Assembly: GCF_016415625.1 (NCBI RefSeq)
Contig: NZ_WBXP01000002.1
Coordinates: 62,001 to 126,000, forward strand
Length of the DNA stretch: 64,000 nt
Source of the DNA: Shimwellia pseudoproteus
GTDB taxonomy: Bacteria > Pseudomonadota > Gammaproteobacteria > Enterobacterales > Enterobacteriaceae
Direction of reading: 5' to 3'
Part shown: positions 1 to 9,674 of the stretch, piece by piece
Numbering within the stretch: the stretch's first letter is position 1
Layout of the letters: each line of letters opens with the position of its first letter
The notes under the pieces: generated by a model
Told to the model about the DNA's origin: nothing
The model's database searches: none
What the model saw: only the letters and a program-made list of their open reading frames with translations
Program-made: the position numbers and the translations under genes

Positions 1-1
1 G

Positions 2-100
2 CTGCATGTTGGCCGCCGTCACCAGGTGTGGCAGATTGATATCAGCGACAGCCAGGGGCGGCTGTGTTGCACTGCACGCCTGACCACCGCCGTTCTGTAA
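2..100 (+). CDS. menI: MenI (YdiI) 1,4-dihydroxy-2-naphthoyl-CoA thioesterase, C-terminal end only
   Basis: Only the last 32 codons lie in the window and the gene starts to the left of it. The readable end contains HQVWQI, GRLCC and RLTTAVL before TAA at 98-100. It lines up closely with the end of E. coli YdiI/MenI, the hot-dog-fold thioesterase that releases 1,4-dihydroxy-2-naphthoate in menaquinone synthesis. In E. coli ydiI also lies next to the suf region, which supports the call. The catalytic part is outside the window. Confidence 0.8.
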   Translation: MHVGRRHQVWQIDISDSQGRLCCTARLTTAVL

Positions 101-121
101 CGTCTGGCGGGAATCACAACA

Positions 122-147
122 ACGCCACCCAAACGGGTGGCGTTTTT
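122..147. terminator. Intrinsic terminator between menI and ramA
   Basis: ACGCCACCC and GGGTGGCGT form a perfect 9-bp stem around an AAAC loop, followed by a T run on the + strand. It lies between the convergent ends of menI and ramA. The T run favours the menI direction. Confidence 0.85.
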
Positions 148-157
148 GATCGCACTC

Positions 158-517
158 TCAGGCGGCGTGGCCGGGTTGCGGAGGGAGACTGCCCGGGCTT
201 TTGCGATACATCCCCGGCGGCAGATGAAAGGTTTTGGTAAAAATACGGGTAAATGACTGCTGGGACTCAAAACCATAGCGGCTACAGATCTGGTATACCG
301 TTTCCGTGGTGGTACAGAGATCCCGGGCCGCCAGGCGAAGTTTACGCTCCCGGATATAGCGGGCCAGATTATGGCCGGTATGGTTCAGGAACATACGTTG
401 CAGGTGCCATTTTGAGTAACCTGCATAACGGGCAATATCATCAATCCGCAGGGGTTTATCCAGATTGTTGTCGATCCAGACTAGCAAATCTTCAATGACC
501 TGTGCAGGGATATCCAT
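158..517 (-). CDS. ramA: RamA, AraC/XylS-family multidrug-resistance activator
   Basis: The 119-residue protein is a stand-alone AraC-type DNA-binding domain with two helix-turn-helix motifs. The first is around [13 protein letters not shown] and the second around [14 protein letters not shown]. Start MDIPAQVIEDLLVWIDNNL and the segment [19 protein letters not shown] resemble Salmonella and Klebsiella RamA more than MarA, SoxS or Rob. RamA activates acrAB, tolC and micF through marboxes. It is divergent from ramR with the RamR operator between them, the Salmonella-type arrangement. No romA is seen between them. A MarA paralogue is encoded at 57056-57430. Confidence 0.88.
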   Translation of the reverse strand: MDIPAQVIEDLLVWIDNNLDKPLRIDDIARYAGYSKWHLQRMFLNHTGHNLARYIRERKLRLAARDLCTTTETVYQICSRYGFESQQSFTRIFTKTFHLPPGMYRKSPGSLPPQPGHAA

Positions 518-606
518 GGGCTTTCCTCATTGCCTGTATGCCAAAGCGTGCGCTGTTACTCACAAACATGATGTAATTGTGTGACTAATTAATCAGATTG
601 CTTATA

Positions 607-626
607 ATGAGTGAGTGAGCACTCAT
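607..626. promoter_or_regulatory. RamR operator in the ramA-ramR intergenic region
   Basis: ATGAGTG, a six-base spacer AGTGAG and CACTCAT form the inverted repeat known as the RamR operator (ATGAGTG-N6-CACTCAT). It lies between the divergent ramA and ramR starts, where RamR would repress ramA and probably itself. Confidence 0.9.
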
Positions 627-734
627 TATAGAGGGTGCTGCTTTTCCGTCAAGACATGGTGCGGAGAAAAGATCGTTGCAGTCCATTATCTGGCATGGTT
701 CAATCCCGGCGTTTTGACAGGAGGAAGATAGCGC

Positions 735-1313
735 GTGGCACGTCCGAAAAGTGATAATAAAAGACTCGCATTGCTGAATGCCGCAACCACGGCCGTGGGG
801 CTGGCGGGGATTGGGGCCTCTACCGCGGTAATCGCCCGCCAGGCCGGTGTCGCGGAAGGGACGCTATTTCGCTATTTCACCAACAAAGACGCGCTGCTCA
901 ATGCGCTGTTTCTGCACCTTAAACAAAGCCTCGGTGAGGCGATGATGGTGGGGTTCGACCCTTCTCTGGATCAAAAGTCCTGCACCCGGCATATCTGGAA
1001 CCGTTTTGTTGACTGGGGACTGGCGAATCCGGATGCGCATCTGGCTATGCGCCAGTTGGCGGTAAGCGATAAGATCACGCCAGAAACCTTCGATAAAGTT
1101 GAAGCCCTGTACCCTGAGCTGCATAAACTGGCCCAGCACTGCCTGCGCCGGGAGTTTTTGGATCACGACAGCCGGCTGTTTGCCGATGCGCTTTTTTTCC
1201 GTTTAGCGGAAACCACCATGGAGTTTGCCGGCAGAAAGCCTGAGCAGGCCGATACCTGGATTTGCGCCGGGTTTGAGGCGATGTGGCGGGCGCTGTCGCT
1301 GGAAGAGCAGTGA
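735..1313 (+). CDS. ramR: RamR, TetR-family repressor of ramA
   Basis: The 192-residue TetR-family regulator has an N-terminal helix-turn-helix segment (ASTAVIARQAGVAEGTLFRYF, about residues 28-48). The C-terminal ligand domain ends in FEAMWRALSLEEQ, almost identical to the end of Salmonella RamR. The GTG start at 735 is chosen because AGGAGG lies about 11 bases upstream and the protein then begins MARPKSDNK as in RamR. Together with the exact operator and divergent ramA this makes the assignment strong. Loss of RamR derepresses ramA and AcrAB-TolC efflux in Salmonella and Klebsiella; the gene here looks intact. Confidence 0.9.
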   Translation: MARPKSDNKRLALLNAATTAVGLAGIGASTAVIARQAGVAEGTLFRYFTNKDALLNALFLHLKQSLGEAMMVGFDPSLDQKSCTRHIWNRFVDWGLANPDAHLAMRQLAVSDKITPETFDKVEALYPELHKLAQHCLRREFLDHDSRLFADALFFRLAETTMEFAGRKPEQADTWICAGFEAMWRALSLEEQ

Positions 1314-1424
1314 CAAAAACCGTAACCACCGTAATCCCGCTAACTGCATATTCCCCCAGTGATGACCACGAAGCCCTATCCCCGGAAGGCCCGGGGCAGG
1401 GCCGCTATCTTGCGAGAGTGGCAG

Positions 1425-2327
1425 TCAGCCCAGCCACTTGCGTACCGCGCGCCGCAGATCGACCGCAATGCGCTGTGGGGAGCCAATCAGCGTTTTTTTG
1501 GTATCAATCAGGGTGACATTGCCCGCGGCAGACAGGGTGTGCAGGCCGGTGGTAAAGGGCGCGTTGCTGGCCGGGGCAGTTAACCGGCACCCGGCGGTAA
1601 GTACGGGGTTCGCCAGGCTGGCCGGGGACATTTCCAGTAACTGCAAGGCGCCACCGTATGTCTGGCTGCAATCCTGGGTTGGCAGAATCAATTTCCCTTC
1701 CTGTAAGAACGGTGTTCCCCCCATACGCGCTCCGCGTTTATCCTGACGGATGGGCTGTGGAGAGACATTCTCCCAGCGGCCGGTGAGGGTGTCGGCCCGG
1801 GCCAGCATCAGGGCGCTGGTGCGGGCTTCCCGGGGGGCGGGCGGGGTATAAAATATCCACCAGCAGCCGTCCGCGAAAAACGGCGACGGATCGATCCCGG
1901 CACAAGGGAAAGAGAACTCCGGTACTTTCTCCCACTGCCAGGGGAAATCCGTTGCCCGGTACAGCGTCAGTGTCCCGGATTTATAGCCTTCCGGTAGCAT
2001 CCATATTTCACCGTCCGCTTCGAAGACGCAGGGGTAGGACAGGTGCCAGGGCTCCGCCAGTACCGTGCGTTTTTCAATGACCGTGAAATTGGCATCCAGC
2101 ACGAAAACCATGATATCGCCGCGCCGGGTGCGGTAGTCATATGCTTCAGCAAAAACATAAAGATAACCGTTATGCCAGAGGCCAAAAGGGTCCGCTAAAA
2201 AACATAACGTGCGGTCCGCCTCAATCCATGTAATCGGGAGGTTATCGAACCCGCCCGCGGAGGCAACCTGCTGAATCGGGGCCTGAACAATGCCAATACG
2301 CCAAAGTTCAGTAACAAACATATCCAT
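1425..2327 (-). CDS. Beta-propeller protein of the glucosamine-inositolphosphorylceramide-transferase N-terminal type
   Basis: The 300-residue protein has no signal peptide or membrane segment. Repeated aromatic patches (LADPFGLWHNGYLYVFAE, LSYPCVFEADGEIWMLPE, GIDPSPFFADGCWWIFYT) give the spacing of a five-bladed propeller. This resembles the GH43-like propeller found with formyl- and glycosyltransferases in surface polysaccharide loci. It starts 12 bases after the GT4 gene, so the two form one unit. A role in glycan synthesis is inferred from fold and context; substrate unknown. Confidence 0.55.
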   Translation of the reverse strand: MDMFVTELWRIGIVQAPIQQVASAGGFDNLPITWIEADRTLCFLADPFGLWHNGYLYVFAEAYDYRTRRGDIMVFVLDANFTVIEKRTVLAEPWHLSYPCVFEADGEIWMLPEGYKSGTLTLYRATDFPWQWEKVPEFSFPCAGIDPSPFFADGCWWIFYTPPAPREARTSALMLARADTLTGRWENVSPQPIRQDKRGARMGGTPFLQEGKLILPTQDCSQTYGGALQLLEMSPASLANPVLTAGCRLTAPASNAPFTTGLHTLSAAGNVTLIDTKKTLIGSPQRIAVDLRRAVRKWLG

Positions 2328-2339
2328 TGATTTGTGACT

Positions 2340-3437
2340 CTATTGAGATGAAGTTTGGTAATGCAGTTTATCGTTTAGTCTATCAAGCACCAGGGTTGCG
2401 GAACGGGTATAGCGCTCGGGGCTGAAGGTGCTCAGTACGTAGCGGCGCGCCTGCTGGCCAAACTGCTGTAGCTCTGCCGGATTGGCGAAAATCCGTTCCA
2501 GGGTGGACGCCAGCGCCTGTGAAAGTTCCCCTTCCAGTACGTAACCGGTCTCGCCGTTTTTTACCGCGTCGCGCAGCTCGCCAACCGGGGTGGCAATCAC
2601 CGGCAGGGCCGCGTTCATTGCTTCATGAACCGCAATGCACATCCCTTCATAGCGCGATGTCTGAATATAGACGTGTTGCCGGGTCAGGAAGTCTGCCACC
2701 TCCGGGGAGAAGCCCGGCAGGCTGACGACGTCGCTCAGGCCGTGTTGATCGATTTTATCCTGTAAGGCCTGGCGCTCAGGCCCATCCCCGAGGATGGTCA
2801 GCCGGATACGGGAGGCAAATTGCGGGTGACTGTTGAGAAACAGGGCCAGGGCATCGATCAGTCCGGCATAATTTTTCACCTCATGCAGGCGGCCCACGCT
2901 GGCCAATTGCAACACCGATTTACCGTCCCAGCCGGTGGCCTGGGGGGCATGGGGATTAGACTGGAAGAACGGCCAGGCCATGACCTGCTCGGGGGGGATG
3001 TGCATTTCATCACGCAGAAAGCGCACCACGGTTTGGGAGTCCCCAATCCACAGGCGCGACATGCCCCGCATGCGGTAGGTATAGCGGCGCACGCTGGCGC
3101 TGTGTTTAAAACTGACCACCGGGATGCCGGTAAGCCGTCCCGCCCACTGGCCGATGCGGGTACCCCAGCTTAACGATGTCCAGATGACATCCGGACGATC
3201 GGCCCGCACCCTTATCATATAAGCGCCTAAAATTACCGGCAGTGAACGCCGTTTATTGGCCAACAGCCGCCAGGTCATACCGGCTTCGGTTAATCGTACT
3301 GCCGCCCCCATATCCCGGGGCTCGCAGGCAATAATGCTCACCTCGTGGCCGAGGTTTTGCAGCGTTCTGACAATATCCGGAATGGCGAACTCAGCGCCGC
3401 CAGTTTCCAGACTAGTAACGAGATAATGAATCTTCAT
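2340..3437 (-). CDS. Glycosyltransferase family 4 (GT-B fold)
   Basis: About 365 residues. The N-terminal segment MKIHYLVTSLETGGAE and the C-terminal donor-site segment (IQTSRYEGMCIAVHEAMNAALPVIATPVGE, E-x7-E motif) are typical of retaining GT4 enzymes using nucleotide sugars. A longer frame opens at 3524. I chose the ATG at 3437 because AAGGA lies about 10 bases upstream and the protein then begins exactly at the GT4 first strand. It is the first gene of a two-gene unit with the propeller protein. No polymerase, flippase or other sugar gene is nearby, so the product is unknown. Confidence 0.75.
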   Translation of the reverse strand: MKIHYLVTSLETGGAEFAIPDIVRTLQNLGHEVSIIACEPRDMGAAVRLTEAGMTWRLLANKRRSLPVILGAYMIRVRADRPDVIWTSLSWGTRIGQWAGRLTGIPVVSFKHSASVRRYTYRMRGMSRLWIGDSQTVVRFLRDEMHIPPEQVMAWPFFQSNPHAPQATGWDGKSVLQLASVGRLHEVKNYAGLIDALALFLNSHPQFASRIRLTILGDGPERQALQDKIDQHGLSDVVSLPGFSPEVADFLTRQHVYIQTSRYEGMCIAVHEAMNAALPVIATPVGELRDAVKNGETGYVLEGELSQALASTLERIFANPAELQQFGQQARRYVLSTFSPERYTRSATLVLDRLNDKLHYQTSSQ

Positions 3438-3591
3438 GATATGCGGATATCCTTTCTGACCCAACCCGGAAGGGGGCCGTGCCTCATTAACGCGCAACCG
3501 CTTAGCGCATAGTCGGAGCATCACCGGGCCGCAGACAGACAGTGAATCTGTGTTGTATTACGGCCTCACCCCTCCCGGCGGGAAAATATGA

Positions 3592-3834
3592 ACCGGGAAA
3601 AAGTATAATAGTATTTCACAGCGTTATTTAGCCACCTTATCCTTCAACAAAACCGCAATCTATGGCCAGACATTTGGCAAGAAGTATGATCTGGCCAAAA
3701 GAGATCGCAATGCGGACAATTTCATCGCCAAAACCACCGATATCGCAGCACCACCACCGCCGCCGCAAGCGCCTTCCGGCGCAGGCCATCACATAAATAG
3801 GTATTTCCTATGCAGGTTTAAATGTGGGTATTAA
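3592..3834 (+). other. Open frame without a start codon upstream of sufA; possible gene remnant
   Basis: The 3438-4030 gap holds no recognised gene. One frame is open from 3592 to TAA at 3832 and reads protein-like (YGQTFGKKYDLAKRDRNADN, then a run of five prolines before QAPSGAGHH). It has no ATG, GTG or TTG start with a ribosome-binding site. It may be a remnant, or chance in the long suf regulatory region. I do not recognise it. Confidence 0.2.
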
Positions 3835-3972
3835 TGCGCAAATCAGCATTAATTAGTTTTTATTTTTCATATTGTTACATTTTGCCTCCGCGCTAAAGCA
3901 GCCCCCTGTGCAGGGTCTATGATTAATAAAACAGCCATCGGGATAAAAGCCCTGCTCTGGCGGGGTTGTACT

Positions 3973-3985
3973 GATTATCATTATC
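3973..3985. promoter_or_regulatory. Fur box upstream of sufA
   Basis: GATTATCATTATC matches 13 consecutive positions of the Fur consensus and lies about 45 bases before the sufA start. Fur repression of suf under iron-replete conditions is established in E. coli. IscR, OxyR and IHF sites known there were not confidently located. Confidence 0.75.
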
Positions 3986-4030
3986 GTTAACATGGCAGGC
4001 GTTTAGCGTGCTGAATAACAGGAGGTGGCG

Positions 4031-4399
4031 ATGACGACACACACTGAAGTTTTTGAACCTGCCGACTATCGCTGGCGTGGGCTGACCATGACCCCGGCAG
4101 CGGCGGCGCATATTCGGGCACTGGCCGCTAAAGCCCCCGGGGTGCAGGGGATCCGTTTAGGGGTTAAGCAAAGCGGTTGTGCCGGGTTTGGCTATGTGCT
4201 GGAAGAGGTTACCGAACCGGCCGCCGGCGATTTGCTGTTTGAGCAGCAGGGCGCCCGGCTATGGGTCCCCCTGAAGGCGATGCCCCTGATCGACGGTACT
4301 GAGGTGGATTATGTCCGGGAAGGACTGAACCAGATTTTTAAATTTAACAACCCTAAAGCCCAGAACGCCTGCGGGTGTGGTGAGAGCTTTGGGGTCTAG
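4031..4399 (+). CDS. sufA: SufA, A-type Fe-S carrier protein
   Basis: The 122-residue protein follows E. coli SufA along its length ([38 protein letters not shown]). The three cluster-binding cysteines are present, in SGCAGF and the C-terminal CGCGESFGV. SufA receives Fe-S clusters from SufBC2D and passes them to apo-proteins. The ATG at 4031 is preferred over GTG at 4025 because GGAGG at 4021-4025 gives correct spacing only to the ATG. It is the first gene of sufABCDSE, behind the Fur box. Confidence 0.95.
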   Translation: MTTHTEVFEPADYRWRGLTMTPAAAAHIRALAAKAPGVQGIRLGVKQSGCAGFGYVLEEVTEPAAGDLLFEQQGARLWVPLKAMPLIDGTEVDYVREGLNQIFKFNNPKAQNACGCGESFGV

Positions 4400-4413
4400 C
4401 TGGTGGTGGTGTT

Positions 4414-5901
4414 ATGTCGAGAAACAGTGAAGCAAGTGATGATGTCAAGGTCTGGAGCGGAGAGCAACGTAACTACAAAGAAGGCTTTTTCACCCAGTTG
4501 CCGACTGACGAGCTGGCCCGCGGGCTGAGCGAAGAGGTGGTGCGGGCCATTTCCGCCAAACGCAACGAGCCGGACTGGATGCTGGAGTTCCGCCTCAGCG
4601 CCTACCGCGCCTGGCTGGAGATGGAAGAGCCCCACTGGCTGAAGGCCAACTATGACGCACTGGATTATCAGAACTTCAGCTATTACTCCGCGCCGTCCTG
4701 CGGGCACTGCGATGATAACTGCGCCTCTGCCCCCGGCGCGGTACAACAGGCCACGGACAGCCCCTATCTGACCCAGGAAGTGGAGGCGGCCTTCGCCCAG
4801 CTCGGTGTTCCGGTGCGGGAAGGCAAAGAGGTGGCGGTCGATGCCATCTTTGACTCGGTCTCCGTGGCGACCACTTACCGCCATCGCCTGGCAGAGCAGG
4901 GCATTATCTTCTGCTCCTTCGGTGAGGCGATTCAGGAACACCCAGAGCTGGTGAAAGCGTACCTCGGAACAGTGGTACCGGCGAACGATAACTTCTTTGC
5001 CGCCCTGAATGCGGCGGTGGCGTCCGACGGTACGTTTATTTATATCCCCAAAGGGGTGCGCTGCCCGATGGAGCTGTTGACCTATTTTCGGATTAACGCC
5101 GAGAAAACCGGCCAGTTTGAACGCACCATCCTGGTGGCCGACGAAGGCAGCTATGTGAGCTATATCGAGGGCTGCTCTGCGCCGGTGCGCGACAGTTACC
5201 AACTGCACGCGGCGGTGGTCGAGGTGATTATCCTGCGTGACGCCGAGGTGAAGTATTCTACTGTCCAGAACTGGTTCCCCGGGGACAGCAACCGGGGCGG
5301 CATCCTGAATTTTGTGACCAAACGCGCCCTGTGTGCCGGTGATAACAGCAAAATGTCCTGGACCCAGTCCGAAACGGGCTCCGCCATTACCTGGAAATAC
5401 CCCAGTTGTATCCTGCGCGGGGATAACGCCATCGGTGAGTTTTATTCAGTGGCGCTGACCAGCGGTAACCAGCAGGCGGATACCGGCACCAAAATGATCC
5501 ATATCGGCAAGAACACCCGCTCTACCATCATCTCTAAAGGTATCTCCGCGGGCCGGAGCCAGAACAGCTATCGCGGGCTGGTCAAGATTATGCCCACCGC
5601 CACCAACGCGAGGAATTTCACCCAGTGTGATTCGATGCTGATCGGGCCGGATTGCGGAGCGCACACCTTCCCTTACGTGGAGTGCCGTAATAACTCAGCC
5701 CAGCTGGAGCATGAGGCGACCACCTCACGGATTGGTGAGGACCAGTTATTTTACTGCCTGCAGCGCGGGATCAGCGAAGAAGACGCCATCTCGATGATTG
5801 TTAACGGCTTCTGTAAGGATGTTTTCTCTGAGTTGCCACTGGAATTTGCGGTAGAAGCACAAAAACTGCTGGCCATTAGCCTTGAGCACAGCGTGGGTTA
5901 A
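4414..5901 (+). CDS. sufB: SufB, Fe-S scaffold subunit of SufBC2D
   Basis: The protein is 495 residues, the E. coli SufB length, and matches it throughout ([69 protein letters not shown]). The C-terminal conserved cysteine in IEGCSAP and the glutamate/histidine region of the scaffold are retained. SufB accepts persulfide sulfur from SufE and builds the nascent cluster with SufC and SufD. It begins 14 bases after sufA. Confidence 0.97.
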   Translation: MSRNSEASDDVKVWSGEQRNYKEGFFTQLPTDELARGLSEEVVRAISAKRNEPDWMLEFRLSAYRAWLEMEEPHWLKANYDALDYQNFSYYSAPSCGHCDDNCASAPGAVQQATDSPYLTQEVEAAFAQLGVPVREGKEVAVDAIFDSVSVATTYRHRLAEQGIIFCSFGEAIQEHPELVKAYLGTVVPANDNFFAALNAAVASDGTFIYIPKGVRCPMELLTYFRINAEKTGQFERTILVADEGSYVSYIEGCSAPVRDSYQLHAAVVEVIILRDAEVKYSTVQNWFPGDSNRGGILNFVTKRALCAGDNSKMSWTQSETGSAITWKYPSCILRGDNAIGEFYSVALTSGNQQADTGTKMIHIGKNTRSTIISKGISAGRSQNSYRGLVKIMPTATNARNFTQCDSMLIGPDCGAHTFPYVECRNNSAQLEHEATTSRIGEDQLFYCLQRGISEEDAISMIVNGFCKDVFSELPLEFAVEAQKLLAISLEHSVG

Positions 5902-5923
5902 CGCGCCAGGATAAGGAATTATT

Positions 5924-6676
5924 ATGTTAAGTATCAAATCATTACAGGTAAGTGTTGAAGATAACGCCATCTTGCGCGGTGTCGATCTGGAGATTAAACC
6001 CGGTGAAGTGCATGCCATCATGGGGCCGAATGGCTCCGGCAAGAGCACCCTGTCTGCCACCCTGGCCGGGCGGGAGGACTACGAGGTCACCGGCGGGTCG
6101 GTCACCTTTAAAGGCAAGGACTTGCTCGCTCTCTCCCCGGAGGAGCGCGCCGGTGAAGGTATCTTTATGGCGTTCCAGTACCCGGTGGAGATCCCCGGGG
6201 TCAGCAACCAGTTTTTCCTGCAAACCGCCCTCAATGCGGTGCGGGAATACCGCGGCCAGCCAACCCTGGACCGGTTTGATTTTCAGGATGCCATCGACGA
6301 CAAAATTAAATTACTCCATATGCCGGAAGACTTGCTGAGCCGCTCGGTGAATGTCGGCTTCTCCGGTGGGGAGAAAAAGCGCAACGACATTTTGCAAATG
6401 GCGGTTCTGGAGCCAGAGCTGTGCATTCTGGATGAGTCAGATTCCGGGCTGGATATCGACGCCCTGAAAATCGTCTCACAGGGGGTGAATGCGCTGCGCG
6501 ATGGCAAGCGGGCATTTATTATTGTGACCCACTACCAGCGCATCCTCGACTATATCCGCCCGGATTATGTCCACGTACTGTTCCAGGGTCGCATTGTGAA
6601 ATCCGGGGACTTTAGCCTGGTGAAACAACTGGAGGAGCAAGGCTATGGCTGGCTTACTGAACAGCAACAGCAGTAG
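5924..6676 (+). CDS. sufC: SufC, ATPase of the SufBC2D complex
   Basis: The 250-residue cytosolic ABC-type ATPase has Walker A GPNGSGKST (about residues 34-42), signature motif FSGGEKKRNDI and Walker B ELCILDESDSGLDIDAL. SufC hydrolysis remodels SufBC2D to expose the assembly site. It starts 22 bases after sufB. Its last 32 bases overlap the sufD start, so the two are probably translationally coupled. Confidence 0.97.
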   Translation: MLSIKSLQVSVEDNAILRGVDLEIKPGEVHAIMGPNGSGKSTLSATLAGREDYEVTGGSVTFKGKDLLALSPEERAGEGIFMAFQYPVEIPGVSNQFFLQTALNAVREYRGQPTLDRFDFQDAIDDKIKLLHMPEDLLSRSVNVGFSGGEKKRNDILQMAVLEPELCILDESDSGLDIDALKIVSQGVNALRDGKRAFIIVTHYQRILDYIRPDYVHVLFQGRIVKSGDFSLVKQLEEQGYGWLTEQQQQ

Positions 6677-7940
6677 TGCGCTGCAACAGTGGCACCGACT
6701 GTTTGAGGCCCGGGGACTGGGCCAGAGTAAATATGCCTCCGGGCACCTGCAGCAGATGCTGCGCCTGGGGTTACCGGGGCGTAAACACGAAAACTGGAAA
6801 TATACCGGGCTGGATGGGTTACTGAACCACGCGTTTATTTTACCCGCACCGGCCGACGTCAGCGCCAGCCAGTGTCGCGATCTGGCCCTGACCCTTGACG
6901 CGGTGCGGCTGGTCTTTGTGGACGGGGTGTTTAATCCGCTACTCAGCGATGATCTGCCGGACAGCGGCTATCACATCAAGGTCGATAACCAGCGGGAGAC
7001 GCTGCCCTCTGCAGTGCAGCCGGAGGTGTTTTTACACCTGACTGAGAGCCTGTCCGTCAGCGTTACCCATATTGTGGTGGCGGCCAACACCCGGCCTGCG
7101 CGCCCGCTGGTGCTGATGCATATCAGCAGCGGGGATGATCCCGAGGGCAGCCTTAATACCGTGCATTACCGCCACCACCTTGAGCTGCAATCCGGGGCCA
7201 GCGCCACGGTGATTGAACATTTTGTCAGCCTTGACAGCGGGGCGCACTTTACCGGTGGCCGCCTGACCATGCAGGTTGGTGCCAATGCCCGGCTGGAGCA
7301 TTACAAACTGGCATTTGAAAATAGCGCCAGCTACCACTTTGCCCATAACGACATCCGGGCAGAGCAGGACGCGGTGGTCCACAGCAGCAGCTTCCTGCTC
7401 GGGGCAGGCTTGTTACGCCATCACACCAGCACCGAACTGAATGGCGAGAATATCACTCTGCGCCTGAATAGCCTGGCGCTGCCGGTGGCAAATGAAGTCT
7501 GCGATACCCGCACCTGGCTGGCCCACAATCGCGGCTACTGCAACAGCCGGCAGTTACATAAAACCATTGTCCGGGATAAAGGCCGGGCGGTATTTAACGG
7601 GCTTATCAACGTGGCGCCCCACGCCATTAAAACCGATGGCCAGATGACCAATAACAATCTGTTGATCGGGCGGCTGGCGGAGGTGGACACCAAGCCACAG
7701 CTGGAGATCTATGCGGATGATGTCAAGTGCAGCCACGGGGCGACCATCGGACGGCTGGATGACGAACAGTTATTTTACCTGCGCTCCCGGGGGATCAGCG
7801 AAGACTCTGCCCGCCAGGTGATCCTGCACGCGTTTGCCGCCGAACTGAGCGAAGCAATAAGCGACCCGGACCTTAAGCGCCAGGTGCTGGATAGGATCAC
7901 TGTCCGTTTTGGCGGAGGCAATTATGACACTGTCTCCTGA
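6645..7940 (+). CDS. sufD: SufD, scaffold subunit of SufBC2D
   Basis: The 431-residue SufB paralogue contains the conserved C-terminal blocks [34 protein letters not shown] and [21 protein letters not shown]. The conserved histidine in CSHGAT is present. The start [17 protein letters not shown] matches E. coli SufD and lies inside the 3' end of sufC. Its own end overlaps the sufS ribosome-binding region. Confidence 0.96.
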   Translation: MAGLLNSNSSSALQQWHRLFEARGLGQSKYASGHLQQMLRLGLPGRKHENWKYTGLDGLLNHAFILPAPADVSASQCRDLALTLDAVRLVFVDGVFNPLLSDDLPDSGYHIKVDNQRETLPSAVQPEVFLHLTESLSVSVTHIVVAANTRPARPLVLMHISSGDDPEGSLNTVHYRHHLELQSGASATVIEHFVSLDSGAHFTGGRLTMQVGANARLEHYKLAFENSASYHFAHNDIRAEQDAVVHSSSFLLGAGLLRHHTSTELNGENITLRLNSLALPVANEVCDTRTWLAHNRGYCNSRQLHKTIVRDKGRAVFNGLINVAPHAIKTDGQMTNNNLLIGRLAEVDTKPQLEIYADDVKCSHGATIGRLDDEQLFYLRSRGISEDSARQVILHAFAAELSEAISDPDLKRQVLDRITVRFGGGNYDTVS

Positions 7941-9144
7941 GGTGATCCGCCAGCAGTTTCCTATCCTGAGCCGGGAGGTCAACGGCCAGCGGCTGGTTTA
8001 TCTGGACAGCGCCGCCAGCGCCCAGCGCCCTGATGTGGTGATCGACGCCGAAGCGGATTTCTACCGCCAGGGTTATGCCGCCGTCCACCGCGGCATCCAC
8101 ACCCTCAGTGCTGAGGCTACCGGCCAGATGGAGGCGGTGCGGGAACAGGTAGCGAGCTTTATCCATGCCGCAGAGGCGGAAGAAGTGGTCTTTGTGCGCG
8201 GCACCACAGAGGCTATCAATCTGGTGGCCAACAGCTGGGGCCAGGACAATATCGGCCCGGGGGATAACATTGTTATCAGCCTGATGGAGCACCACGCCAA
8301 TATTGTGCCCTGGCAGCTCCTGTGCCAGCGCCGCGGGGCCGAGCTGCGGGTGATTAATTTGCTGCCCGATGGCAGCCTGGACATGGCGCACTTCCACGGT
8401 TTACTGGATCAGCGCACCCGGTTACTGGCGGTGGCGCAGGTGTCCAATGTGCAGGGGATAGCCAACCCGGTCACTGAGATGGCCGCTGCGGCACACCGGG
8501 TAGGGGCGCTGGTGCTGGTGGACGGGGCCCAGGCCATTATGCATACCCCGGTGGACGTGCAGGCCCTGGGCTGTGACTTTTATGCGTTTTCGGGCCATAA
8601 AATGTATGCCCCCACCGGGATTGGTATCCTGTGGGCCAGCAAAGCGCTGCTTGACGCGATGCCCCCCTGGCAGGGCGGCGGTTCGATGATTGCCAGCGTC
8701 AGTCTGACGGAGAGCACCACCTGGGCGGCAGCCCCCTGGCGTTTTGAAGCCGGCACCCCGCATACCGCCGGGATCATTGGCCTCGGGGCGGCGATTCGCT
8801 GGCTGACGGATCTGGGTATGGCCGCCATTGAACAGCGGGAACATGCGCTGATGGCTTACGCGGTCGACGCGCTGAAGGCGGTGCCGGATCTTATCGTTTA
8901 CGGGCCGCCACAGCGTACCGGGGTGATTGCCTTCAACCTTGGCCAGCACCATGCTTACGATGTGGGCAGTTTTCTCGACAATTACGGTATTGCTATCCGT
9001 ACCGGACATCACTGCGCCATGCCGCTGATGGCGTTCTGGGGCGTACCGGCCATGTGCCGGGCATCACTGGCGGTTTACAATACGGAAGAAGAAGTGGATA
9101 AACTGGTAGCGGGTTTACAGCGAATACACCGGCTACTGGCCTGA
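7924..9144 (+). CDS. sufS: SufS, group II cysteine desulfurase
   Basis: The 406-residue PLP enzyme has the lysine in [13 protein letters not shown] and the catalytic cysteine in [10 protein letters not shown]. Both positions match E. coli SufS. It removes sulfur from cysteine and passes it to SufE. The ATG at 7924 has GGAGG just upstream and gives [15 protein letters not shown], like known SufS; an upstream in-frame GTG at 7909 is less likely. The start overlaps the last codons of sufD. Confidence 0.97.
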   Translation: MTLSPEVIRQQFPILSREVNGQRLVYLDSAASAQRPDVVIDAEADFYRQGYAAVHRGIHTLSAEATGQMEAVREQVASFIHAAEAEEVVFVRGTTEAINLVANSWGQDNIGPGDNIVISLMEHHANIVPWQLLCQRRGAELRVINLLPDGSLDMAHFHGLLDQRTRLLAVAQVSNVQGIANPVTEMAAAAHRVGALVLVDGAQAIMHTPVDVQALGCDFYAFSGHKMYAPTGIGILWASKALLDAMPPWQGGGSMIASVSLTESTTWAAAPWRFEAGTPHTAGIIGLGAAIRWLTDLGMAAIEQREHALMAYAVDALKAVPDLIVYGPPQRTGVIAFNLGQHHAYDVGSFLDNYGIAIRTGHHCAMPLMAFWGVPAMCRASLAVYNTEEEVDKLVAGLQRIHRLLA

Positions 9145-9155
9145 GGGGAGTGATC

Positions 9156-9572
9156 ATGGCGTTGTTGCCAGATAAAGACAAACTGGTGCGTAACTTTGCC
9201 CGCTGCGCCAACCAGGAAGAGAAGTATTTATATATCATTGAGCTGGGCCAGCGGCTGCCGCCGCTGGATGACCATCAACATACCCCGGCGCACCTGATTC
9301 AGGGCTGCCAGAGCCAGGTGTGGATCACCGTTAACCGGGGGGATGACGGTATCATCCAGTTACGGGGTGATAGCGATGCCGCGCTGGTGAAGGGCTTGAT
9401 TGCCGTGGTGTTTATTCTCTACCGCCAGATGACGGCGGCGGATATCCAGGCGTTCGATATTCGGCCATGGTTTGAAAAGTTACAGTTAACTCAGCATCTT
9501 ACCCCGTCCCGCACCCAGGGGCTTGAGGCGATGATCCGCGCCATCCGCACCAAAGCAGCCAATCTTAGCTAA
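9156..9572 (+). CDS. sufE: SufE, sulfur acceptor for SufS
   Basis: The 138-residue protein matches E. coli SufE ([46 protein letters not shown]). The persulfide-forming cysteine is in [10 protein letters not shown]. SufE takes sulfur from SufS and delivers it to SufB. The ATG at 9156 follows GGGGAG; an in-frame GTG two codons earlier is disfavoured. It closes the operon. Confidence 0.96.
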   Translation: MALLPDKDKLVRNFARCANQEEKYLYIIELGQRLPPLDDHQHTPAHLIQGCQSQVWITVNRGDDGIIQLRGDSDAALVKGLIAVVFILYRQMTAADIQAFDIRPWFEKLQLTQHLTPSRTQGLEAMIRAIRTKAANLS

Positions 9573-9600
9573 ACTTACAACACGGCTTACATCCTGTTCT

Positions 9601-9631
9601 GCGAGGTATTCATTTACCTCGCCGGTTTTTT
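9601..9631 (+). terminator. Terminator of the suf operon
   Basis: GCGAGGTA and TACCTCGC pair around a six-base loop, followed after three bases by six T residues. It lies 29 bases past the sufE stop. Confidence 0.88.
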
Positions 9632-9674
9632 CAGCATTCCGGTGCGGTCTGCCGGTGATACAGGAATCAAAACT

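Noticed and set aside
4396-5208. 270-residue open frame opposite sufB
   Set aside because: Antisense shadow of the conserved SufB scaffold gene; no start signal or recognisable domain.
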